Part shown: positions 1 through 5,039 of the stretch, in pieces
Layout of the letters: each line of letters opens with the position of its first letter
Position numbering within the stretch: the first letter of the stretch is position 1
Assembly: GCA_002684315.1 (NCBI GenBank)
Contig: NYVB01000026.1
Location: forward strand, 4,384 to 9,422
Length of the DNA stretch: 5,039 nucleotides
DNA from: Planctomycetaceae bacterium
GTDB lineage: Bacteria; Planctomycetota; Phycisphaerae; Phycisphaerales; SM1A02
Direction of reading: 5' to 3'
Translations under genes and position numbers: made by a program
The notes under the pieces: generated by a model
Told to the model about the DNA's origin: nothing
Database searches by the model: none
Seen by the model: the letters and a program-made list of their open reading frames with translations, nothing else

Positions 1-885
1 TTCGCCCTTGCCTTCCTTGAGTCCGATGGCGCCGAGGAATCCTGCTTCATCGAAGCCGAGTCCGTCCCACTGGGCCTTGACCTCGGGGTCGAGCGGCGCG
101 ACGCCGTCGTAGAAACCCGGGAAGGTCACTCGGCCGTGTTCGTCGTGGATCATGCCGATCAGGCGTGCCAGTTCGTTGATCGGATTGACCACCGCACCGC
201 CGTACATGCCGGAGTGAAGGTCGCTGCTGGGGCCATGGACGGTGACTTCGACGTACACCATGCCACGAAGCATGGTGGTGATCGCGGGTGTCTCGATGTC
301 CCACATGCCGGTGTCCGAGACCACGCAGATGTCCGCGGACAGTCGCTCCTGATTCGATTCGAGAAACGGGTCGAGGCTGGGGCTCCCCGACTCCTCTTCG
401 CCTTCGAGAATCACCTTGACTCGGCAGGGGAGTTCGCCCCGCGTCTCCTTGAACGCGCGAAAGGCCTCCATGAAGGTCATGACCTGACCCTTGTCGTCGA
501 CCGCGCCTCGTGCCACGATCCTGGGACCGTGTGCGCCTTCGATCACGATGGGGTCGAAGGCTTCGTGGTCCCACAGCTCGATGGGATCGGCCGGCTGCAC
601 GTCGTAATGTCCGTAATAGAGAACGCACGGTGCGTCGGGGTTCGCCCCGGGATGTTCGGCCACGACCATCGGATGCCCGGGGGTCTGGATCGCTTCGGCT
701 TCGAAGCCCATGTCTCGCAGCATCTGTGCCGCGAATTCGGCGCATCGTGCGGTGTCGTCGTCGTGGGCCGGATCGGTGCTGATGCTCTTGAGTTTCAGAA
801 AGTCACCAAGGCGTTCGACGCTTCCGTCGAAGTCTCGCTCGATCTGTTCCATCACGTCTGAGTACGAGGTCGTGGTGTCCGGCAT
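1..885 (-). CDS. M20 family zinc dipeptidase, C-terminus cut off by the window edge
   Basis: The product should be a cytoplasmic metallopeptidase that hydrolyses dipeptides or similar short substrates with a two-zinc centre, as in the carnosinase / nonspecific dipeptidase branch of family M20. The 295 visible residues carry the family signatures in order. YYGHYDVQPAD (90-100) holds the zinc ligand H93 and the catalytic D95. RGAVDDKG (126-133) holds the bridging Asp (D130 or D131). EGEEESGS (161-168) holds the general base and a ligand Glu. SDTGMWD (190-196) holds a further Asp ligand. DLHSGMYGG (222-230) is the His-containing motif of the dimerisation (lid) domain. The last zinc-ligand His should lie in the missing C-terminal part, since relatives are about 450-470 residues long. 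No signal peptide is seen. The ATG at 885 has an AGGAG site 8 bases upstream. It is probably the last visible gene of a three-gene operon. The exact substrate cannot be told. Confidence 0.94.
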   Translation of the reverse strand, partial: MPDTTTSYSDVMEQIERDFDGSVERLGDFLKLKSISTDPAHDDDTARCAEFAAQMLRDMGFEAEAIQTPGHPMVVAEHPGANPDAPCVLYYGHYDVQPADPIELWDHEAFDPIVIEGAHGPRIVARGAVDDKGQVMTFMEAFRAFKETRGELPCRVKVILEGEEESGSPSLDPFLESNQERLSADICVVSDTGMWDIETPAITTMLRGMVYVEVTVHGPSSDLHSGMYGGAVVNPINELARLIGMIHDEHGRVTFPGFYDGVAPLDPEVKAQWDGLGFDEAGFLGAIGLKEGKGE

Positions 886-893
886 GTCTGAAG

Positions 894-898
894 CTCCT
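894..898 (-). promoter_or_regulatory. Ribosome binding site of the M20 dipeptidase
   Basis: AGGAG on the minus strand lies 8 bases before the ATG at 885. This supports that start over the next in-frame ATG (codon 12), which would remove only a poorly conserved N-terminus. Confidence 0.75.
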
Positions 899-908
899 GT
901 CGTCGTGA

Positions 909-928
909 GTGTCTCGTGGATGAGACAC
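909..928 (-). repeat. Inverted repeat (7-bp perfect stem, 6-base loop) between the zinc-ribbon and dipeptidase genes
   Basis: On the minus strand GTGTCTC and GAGACAC flank a 6-base loop (ATCCAC). The hairpin lies 21 bases after the stop of the zinc-ribbon gene and ends 10 bases before the AGGAG site of the dipeptidase. No T-run follows, so it does not look like a normal intrinsic terminator. It could be an mRNA processing or stability element, a translational control hairpin, or a protein-binding palindrome. The structure is read directly from the sequence; any role is inference. Confidence 0.45.
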
Positions 929-949
929 GATAACAGGAGCAGCGTGCGT

Positions 950-1348
950 TCATGCACGTATCATCGCCAGCAATCCAAGGAGAATCACCCCCGTGGAGAA
1001 GAAGAACGCAAGCCATCGCTCGAGTGTTCGACTCTCCAGTGTTCGCTCTGGACATCCACCTTCATCGGGCACATGCCTGGTCTCGAATTCGAGAAACCCC
1101 TCCATCGAGGCGTAGCTGCTTGGCGGACGATCCTTGAAAATCGTTCCACAGTGCTGGCAGGTTCCATCCGGATGGACGTGGGCGGTGTACGCAGTGCAGG
1201 TCTCTCCGCATCCCATGCAGATCGGCGTCAACATCCCGGGTCGTGCGGACGTCCGGTTCGGTTCTTCCGTCTCACCTGCCATGGGTTCAATGGTGCCATG
1301 GATCACATCCGGGGCAAGTCTGGAACCTCGAAAAACCGTTGTATTCAA
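950..1348 (-). CDS. Small zinc-ribbon protein with a C-terminal membrane anchor, function unknown
   Basis: I do not recognise a named family for this 132-residue protein. It has two CxxC pairs, C44/C47 (ICMGCGE) and C64/C67 (CQHCGTIF), about 16 residues apart. This is the usual layout of a zinc ribbon. C51 and C99 are further cysteines. A short linker follows, then one strongly hydrophobic helix at about 112-130, almost at the C-terminus, with only RA after it. The protein is therefore probably tail-anchored in the inner membrane with the zinc ribbon facing the cytoplasm. The chosen start is TTG at 1348, 18 bases after the stop of the upstream membrane-protein gene, with GAAGG 10 bases before it. 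The ATG at codon 23 (1282) is the alternative: it has no clear ribosome binding site but keeps all cysteines. Zinc binding and anchoring are inferred from motif and hydrophobicity only. Confidence 0.72.
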   Translation of the reverse strand: MNTTVFRGSRLAPDVIHGTIEPMAGETEEPNRTSARPGMLTPICMGCGETCTAYTAHVHPDGTCQHCGTIFKDRPPSSYASMEGFLEFETRHVPDEGGCPERTLESRTLERWLAFFFSTGVILLGLLAMIRA

Positions 1349-1358
1349 GGGCTGCGGA

Positions 1359-1363
1359 CCTTC
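1359..1363 (-). promoter_or_regulatory. Probable ribosome binding site of the zinc-ribbon gene (TTG start)
   Basis: GAAGG on the minus strand lies in the short gap after the membrane-protein stop codon, 10 bases before the TTG at 1348. The spacing is a little long, but it is the best match near any candidate start of this gene. Confidence 0.45.
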
Positions 1364-1366
1364 AGA

Positions 1367-2800
1367 TCACGCCTGGTCCGTGTCCGTCGAATCTTGACTT
1401 CTGGAGCCGGCTCTGACGCCTTCGGTGTAGTGATCATCGGATTCGAACCCCGCTTCGGGATGCTCGTTCGATCGAATGGTGGTGCCGCCGATGGTGCCTG
1501 GCTGCCAGATCACCGAAGGTGATTGCCGATCCGCGATCAGTCGCATCCCCAGGAACAGTCTGGTGCCGACCGATGCCGTCCAACTGAAGATGTATCCCAG
1601 CACCGCCGCGACCAGCACGGTCTCCCAGAAACCGATGAAGGCATCCGCGGCACTGGCGGTTCCCACCGTCGTGCCGGCAGGGGTTTGGAACGTGAAGTCA
1701 AGGCGTTTGAAACCGCCGGCCATTCTCGTGGCCTCACCCTCGTAGAAGCCGCCCCAGCTGGCCGCTGCGAGATCCATCGTCAGAACCACCACCGAATCGA
1801 CCACTGCGAGTGACACCGCGAAAGCGAGGGTCGCGATCACCAGAAGCAGCAGGAAGTGACCGGGCTTCGCGAACAGCGACCCCCAGGCACCTTGAATGGC
1901 TTCTCCCGCGTCGGCGCGCTCCACCGCCACCGAACCCAGAAGGACCGGAGCGAGGAGTGCGTACCCCAGGAGCAGAATCGCGCAGACGAGTGCGAGCGCC
2001 ATGGGAATGACGTACAGAATGCCGCCGACCACATCCAGAACAGGAAGATTGAAGGGGATTCCGACCACGGCGAGCAGGCCTGCGAGGAACACGACGATCA
2101 CGAGTGGAACGAGGACCGCGCCGACGAGTCGACCGATGTTCGCCCACGCGAATTCAAGGCCATCCCACGCGGTCGGTTTTCTTCCCAGCCCGGTATCAAG
2201 GGCGTCCAGACGGGCGATACCTCCGCCGAAGAGCGCGAAGAAAAATCCGATCATCAGCGCGATCAGCGAGGTCATCATCGGATCTCCCCGCCAGAGGGTG
2301 GCGGGAATCTCGAACAAGATCACCTTCAAGGCCTTGAACGCCTTCAGCGGTGAACCTTCCACGACCAGCATGACACCAAGGCTCAAGGCCTCGCCGGTCG
2401 CCAGTGCGCCCGCTTCGAATGGGCCCACGCGCCTGGTGGGCATGAGTTCCTTGATCTTGGAGTCGTAGAACGCCTCGAGGGCGTCTCGCTTCTGAGGATC
2501 GACGGTCTCGGCAAGTCTCTTCGTGCGAAACGTCTGAAGTTCGGTCAGAGCTTCGTCGAATTCAGCCTGATCGAACGTGTCTTCGGTCAGACTCAGTCCG
2601 CTCTGGTTCGAGATCCACTGCGAACTCGAAACGGCGTCGATGAAGGAGCCTCCGACCGCGATGCAGGCGATGGCGAGAATGCCAAGCAGCAGCCGCGGTG
2701 GCTGGAGCGCGGAGACCACCACTCCAAGGACCAGGAAAATGGCTCTGCTCAAAGCTCTGCGATCGCTTTGATGCGACGTTTCGTCTGTGGTTGAGTACAC
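1367..2800 (-). CDS. Polytopic inner-membrane protein of unknown function (477 residues)
   Basis: I recognise no named family. By eye there are about six membrane helices: roughly residues 34-53, 175-194, 224-249, 256-289 (long, perhaps two), 314-342 and 393-419. Between the first two lies a charged, helical soluble region (about 72-125, rich in E, D, K and R) followed by a more hydrophobic amphipathic stretch. With the N-terminus inside, a six-helix model places the region at 54-174 and the loop at 346-392 outside, and the polar tail at 420-477 in the cytoplasm. The segment VAVERADAGEAIQGAW (291-306) before helix five resembles a motif I remember from large planctomycete membrane proteins; this is unverified. 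The start chosen is GTG at 2800, with AAAGGA 9 bases upstream. The frame stays open to a GTG at 2911, but that has no properly spaced binding site and would add a 37-residue polar extension. It is the first gene of the putative operon. Confidence 0.85.
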   Translation of the reverse strand: MYSTTDETSHQSDRRALSRAIFLVLGVVVSALQPPRLLLGILAIACIAVGGSFIDAVSSSQWISNQSGLSLTEDTFDQAEFDEALTELQTFRTKRLAETVDPQKRDALEAFYDSKIKELMPTRRVGPFEAGALATGEALSLGVMLVVEGSPLKAFKALKVILFEIPATLWRGDPMMTSLIALMIGFFFALFGGGIARLDALDTGLGRKPTAWDGLEFAWANIGRLVGAVLVPLVIVVFLAGLLAVVGIPFNLPVLDVVGGILYVIPMALALVCAILLLGYALLAPVLLGSVAVERADAGEAIQGAWGSLFAKPGHFLLLLVIATLAFAVSLAVVDSVVVLTMDLAAASWGGFYEGEATRMAGGFKRLDFTFQTPAGTTVGTASAADAFIGFWETVLVAAVLGYIFSWTASVGTRLFLGMRLIADRQSPSVIWQPGTIGGTTIRSNEHPEAGFESDDHYTEGVRAGSRSQDSTDTDQA

Positions 2801-2809
2801 CGGCCAGCA

Positions 2810-2815
2810 TCCTTT
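2810..2815 (-). promoter_or_regulatory. Ribosome binding site that sets the start of the polytopic membrane protein
   Basis: AAAGGA on the minus strand lies 9 bases before the GTG at 2800. The longer alternative from the GTG at 2911 has only an AAGG directly abutting the codon, with no usable spacing. This favours the shorter 477-residue protein. Confidence 0.6.
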
Positions 2816-2946
2816 CTGCGGGGTGTTTCGTTGCCATAGGTTCGCGTTCCTTGGTCCGAAGTGCAAGCCTGCGGTTGATTTCCTGTTGACCTCGGAGGCT
2901 TCGATCGCCACCTTGTACTCAGATTTCGAACGCTGTGGGTGGATTC

Positions 2947-2951
2947 AGGAG
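2947..2951 (+). promoter_or_regulatory. Ribosome binding site of the 205-residue protein
   Basis: AGGAG lies 5 bases before the ATG at 2957. An in-frame GTG at 2939 lies upstream of this site, and using it would place AGGAG inside the gene, so the ATG is the better start. Confidence 0.75.
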
Positions 2952-2956
2952 CGGTC

Positions 2957-3574
2957 ATGACACGAAGAAACGACCATCACGAGGGGCATGACGACGCACT
3001 TGCTCGTGCGGTCGCTCGGTGTCTTTTCGAAGATGACACCCTCGATTGGAACGGAGCGTTCGTCGCAGCCCGCAGGATCCTCGGCGTCTCCGTTCGTGAT
3101 GCGATGCCTTCGCAGGCACGCGTCAGGCGGCATCTGGAAGCGCTCGAAGAGGTCCGGCTTGGTGCCGAGGAGGCGTGTCTTGCTCGTCGGGCCCGGGTCG
3201 TGAGGATCGTCGAGGTTCTCGAGTTCGTCCGTTTCGTCCTCGAGCCTGCGGAGATTCTGGTGGTGGGGTTGCTCGCCCAAGGGGTGGTCGTCGGACCGCT
3301 CGAGGTGCACGTGCGCGTGCTGGAAGGGCGTTCGTTTCAAGGGCTGTTCGATCAGCTTGAAAGCGTCGGCATCAAGGAGGTCTCGGCGTCATCGACCGTA
3401 GGACCGTTGGGGCGGTTTGAATCCGTTCGGTTCGATTCCGATGGTGAGGCCTTCACCCTGACTCGAATTCCCCAGGGACATTGTGCGATCACGCATGAAC
3501 GAAATCTGGTCACGGGAAAGCCGATCGCACAGGAGACCCTGGAGACCTTTTCTCAGTTCTTCGCCTCGTCCTGA
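2957..3574 (+). CDS. Conserved-looking protein of unknown function, possibly nucleotidyltransferase-like (205 residues)
   Basis: No catalytic motif or named domain is certain. The N-terminal half (about 12-105) looks all-helical: an ALARAVARCLFED helix, then the loop LGVSVRDAMPSQARVRRHL and long helices rich in E, R and L. The C-terminal half alternates short strands and helices (GPLEVHVRVLEG at 113-124, FESVRFDSDGEAFTLTRIP at 154-172) and ends with TGKPIAQETLETF (186-198). From memory this layout resembles a family of about 200-residue uncharacterised proteins in Gammaproteobacteria, sometimes labelled nucleotidyltransferase-like. That is unverified, and I see no clear GS..DxD active-site motif. 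No signal peptide or membrane helix is evident, so it is probably cytoplasmic. The gene is transcribed alone, divergent from the membrane-protein operon and convergent with the S1 gene. The long minus-strand frame at 2945-3340 is its shadow: only this frame has a good binding site and a protein-like composition. Confidence 0.82.
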   Translation: MTRRNDHHEGHDDALARAVARCLFEDDTLDWNGAFVAARRILGVSVRDAMPSQARVRRHLEALEEVRLGAEEACLARRARVVRIVEVLEFVRFVLEPAEILVVGLLAQGVVVGPLEVHVRVLEGRSFQGLFDQLESVGIKEVSASSTVGPLGRFESVRFDSDGEAFTLTRIPQGHCAITHERNLVTGKPIAQETLETFSQFFASS

Positions 3575-3581
3575 TCTCTCA

Positions 3582-3594
3582 GGCTGTCTCAGCC
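3582..3594. repeat. Short inverted repeat at the convergent gene ends
   Basis: GGCTG-TCT-CAGCC forms a 5-bp stem with a 3-base loop between the stop codons of the two convergent genes, and overlaps the TGA of the S1 gene. No T-run follows in either direction, so a bidirectional terminator role is only weakly supported. The gap between the two genes is just 14 bases. Confidence 0.3.
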
Positions 3595-4986
3595 AAGGCC
3601 ACCCTTGAGATCATTGGAGGAGAATCGAGCCTTGAGCTTGCGCATGGCAGGATCATCCTCTCGTGGTGTCATGTCGATCGCCTCGCCTCGTCCTCGGCCA
3701 CGTTTGCCGCCAGAACGCCCGCTGTTGCCGTCGGAACTCCGGGCAGGAGCTTCCGTCAGGGCTTTGATCGAAAGACTGATGCGATTTCGCCCGGGATCGA
3801 TCGAAAGGATCTTCACCTGGACGATTTCATCCTTTTTGAGTGCATGAGCCACGCTTTCCACGCGTTCGTGGGAGACCTGGGAAATGTGCACGAGGCCTTC
3901 AACCCCTGGTGCCAGTTCGATGAAGGCTCCGAAGTCCATGATTTTCTTGACGCGGCCCGTCGTTTCGGACCCTTCCGTGAGTTCCTGGAGAACTTCTGCG
4001 GTCGGATCTGACATGACCTGCTTGCGACCCAGCCCGATTTTGACCTGATCTCCGGACGTATCTAACTTGAGCACCTCGACTTGCATCGTTTCGCCGACCT
4101 TGAGGACATCCCCCGGGTTCTTGATGCGCTCGTGTGAAATGTCAGAGATGTGAATCAGGCCATCGACTCCGCCCAGGTCCGCAAAGGCGCCATAGGGCTG
4201 AATCGACGTGATCGTCACCGTCTTGACCTGTCCCACGGCGAGTTCTTCGAGGGTGGCTTTCTTCTGGCTTTCTCGTTCGACCATCAGAACGGCTTTACGG
4301 CTCAAAACCAGTCGGTTCTTGGCCTTCTTGAGCTCGATGATCTTGCAGGAGAACTTTTCCCCGATGAAGGTTGAAATATCATCGACGTGCCGAATTTCCA
4401 CCTGGCCAGCAGGCATAAATCCCTTGTGTTTATCGACTTCCATTTCGAGGCCGCCCCGATTCACGCCCACACAGCGTGCCTCGATGATCTGGCCAACTTC
4501 AAGGGTGCCCCAGTCAGCCTTCTGGACGGCTCCCGGCAGTGAAACCACGAGCAGGCCGTCGAATGGATCGAATCGTTCGACCACGAAGTCGTGTCTGGAT
4601 CCGACCTCTGGCAGTGCGTCGTTCAGAGCCATGAATTGTTGAGCCGGGCAGAGTCCCTGTGATTTCGGCCCGAATTCGATCATGACATCCTTGTCCTGGA
4701 TGGCCACGATCATGCCGTTTCTGGTGCGGCGCCCGTCGCTCGTGATCTGAACCGTGCTCTTGGAACGGTCTTCCTCGTCCATGATCTGGTCAAGGCTCAT
4801 GTCCCCCAGTGCCGCAGCGATCTCATCGTCGAGTGACTGCTCGATCGAGGGTTTCGCTTTTTCCTGCGCGGGCGAGGGGGTTTCGGGAGCTGCCGACGGG
4901 GCCGGCTTGGTCGACTCCATCTGGGCGCCTTGCTCGCTCTGGGGGGTTTCCGGACGTTCTGCTGGTGTGTCGTTCTGATCGTGCAT
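3589..4986 (-). CDS. Ribosomal protein S1-like protein with four S1 RNA-binding domains
   Basis: The protein should bind single-stranded RNA and, if it is the cell's S1, help the 30S subunit load mRNA. Four S1 (OB-fold) domains are seen. Domain 1 (about 87-150) is divergent, with FGPKSQGLCPAQQF. Domain 2 (about 163-231) has GGLEMEVDKHKGFMPAGQV. Domains 3 (about 250-320) and 4 (about 338-408) are classical, with the paired motifs YGAFADLGGVDGLIHISDIS and FGAFIELAPGVEGLVHISQV, each followed by SHER. The first ~75 residues are rich in P, E, S and A and look disordered, except for an acidic helix EIAAALGDMSLDQIMDEED. The tail (415-465) is basic with an RG-rich patch (GGKRGRGRGE). E. coli S1 has six domains; four is common in other phyla. 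Start: ATG at 4986 has only a weak binding site (GAG, 6 bases upstream). The ATG at codon 23 (4920) has AAGG 7 bases upstream and is a real alternative. rpsA is the likely symbol but is not certain. Confidence 0.93.
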   Translation of the reverse strand: MHDQNDTPAERPETPQSEQGAQMESTKPAPSAAPETPSPAQEKAKPSIEQSLDDEIAAALGDMSLDQIMDEEDRSKSTVQITSDGRRTRNGMIVAIQDKDVMIEFGPKSQGLCPAQQFMALNDALPEVGSRHDFVVERFDPFDGLLVVSLPGAVQKADWGTLEVGQIIEARCVGVNRGGLEMEVDKHKGFMPAGQVEIRHVDDISTFIGEKFSCKIIELKKAKNRLVLSRKAVLMVERESQKKATLEELAVGQVKTVTITSIQPYGAFADLGGVDGLIHISDISHERIKNPGDVLKVGETMQVEVLKLDTSGDQVKIGLGRKQVMSDPTAEVLQELTEGSETTGRVKKIMDFGAFIELAPGVEGLVHISQVSHERVESVAHALKKDEIVQVKILSIDPGRNRISLSIKALTEAPARSSDGNSGRSGGKRGRGRGEAIDMTPREDDPAMRKLKARFSSNDLKGGLG

Positions 4987-5000
4987 GGTGGGCTCGTGGC

Positions 5001-5026
5001 CGGCAGAGGGCTCTTTGCATCTGCCG
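5001..5026 (-). repeat. Leader hairpin upstream of the S1-like gene
   Basis: CGGCAGA and TCTGCCG form a perfect 7-bp stem with a 12-base loop, ending 14 bases before the ATG at 4986. The leader continues past the window edge, so the full structure cannot be judged. Autogenous control through a structured leader is known for E. coli S1; whether this hairpin does the same is speculation. Confidence 0.35.
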
Positions 5027-5039
5027 CCGACTTTCTTGC

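Larger units (their letters stand above)
2801..2956. promoter_or_regulatory. Divergent intergenic region, probable promoters for both directions
   Basis: This 156-base region separates the starts of the minus-strand membrane-protein operon and the plus-strand 205-residue gene, so both promoters should lie here. A TTGACC at 2886-2891 on the plus strand resembles a -35 box. The only TA-containing candidate downstream (about 2913-2919) is spaced too far for a standard sigma-70 promoter. I see no convincing complete promoter, operator palindrome or riboswitch. Confidence 0.4.

Noticed and set aside
47..745. Second minus-strand frame of 232 codons over the dipeptidase
   Set aside because: The composition is dominated by R, G, S and H, as in an off-frame reading of GC-rich coding DNA, with no recognisable domain. 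The M20 frame explains the region.
136..861. Plus-strand open frame of 241 codons opposite the dipeptidase gene
   Set aside because: It is the antisense shadow of the M20 gene, whose minus-strand frame carries all the zinc-site motifs. Long antisense frames are expected in GC-rich genes.
1081..1094. Perfect 14-base palindrome TCTCGAATTCGAGA
   Set aside because: It lies inside the zinc-ribbon coding sequence. One 14-base palindrome in about 5 kb is not far from chance, and no second copy was seen nearby.
710..1522. Plus-strand open frame of 270 codons
   Set aside because: It crosses three minus-strand genes, has no ribosome binding site or domain, and has the composition of antisense DNA.
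1896..2468. Plus-strand open frame of 190 codons inside the membrane-protein gene
   Set aside because: It lies opposite a frame with clear membrane helices and is rich in S, P, T and R, typical of the antisense of hydrophobic coding sequence.
2886..2919. Possible sigma-70 promoter (TTGACC followed by TTGTACT)
   Set aside because: The spacing of 21 or more bases is too long for a standard promoter and the -10 match is poor.
2945..3340. Minus-strand frame of 131 codons opposite the 205-residue gene
   Set aside because: It lacks a proper binding site and is rich in H, D, P and R. The plus-strand frame has AGGAG at 5 bases and a consistent helix/strand pattern to its stop.
4823..5020. Minus-strand frame of 65 codons starting in the S1 leader
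   Set aside because: It overlaps the S1-like N-terminus in another frame, is rich in R, A and P, and has no visible binding site. A regulatory leader peptide cannot be excluded but nothing supports one.

Overview
The window is a stretch of GC-rich bacterial chromosome with five protein-coding genes, tightly packed. No RNA genes, mobile elements or CRISPR arrays are visible. The best guess for the host is a Planctomycetota bacterium, perhaps of the Phycisphaerae type. This rests on the domain layout of the S1 protein (degenerate first S1 domain, acidic N-terminus, basic RG-rich tail) and on the style of the large membrane protein. It is an inference from remembered families, not a database result.

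Layout from left to right. A minus-strand gene for an M20 zinc dipeptidase (1-885) runs off the left edge, so only its first 295 residues are seen. Upstream of it on the same strand lie a small zinc-ribbon protein with a C-terminal membrane anchor (950-1348) and a polytopic membrane protein of 477 residues (1367-2800). The three genes read in one direction (membrane protein, zinc-ribbon protein, dipeptidase) with gaps of 18 and 64 bases, so they probably form one operon. A 7-bp hairpin sits in the second gap, just before the dipeptidase ribosome binding site.

A 156-base divergent intergenic region (2801-2956) separates that operon from a plus-strand gene for a 205-residue protein of unknown function (2957-3574). 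That gene converges, with only 14 bases between stop codons, on a minus-strand gene for a 465-residue protein with four S1 RNA-binding domains (3589-4986), which is ribosomal protein S1-like. A hairpin lies in its leader at the right edge.

The dipeptidase and S1 protein are housekeeping functions. The two membrane proteins and the 205-residue protein cannot be given a function from sequence alone. I see no clear evidence of a new defence or mobile system. The most interesting item is the pairing of an uncharacterised polytopic membrane protein with a tail-anchored zinc-ribbon protein.
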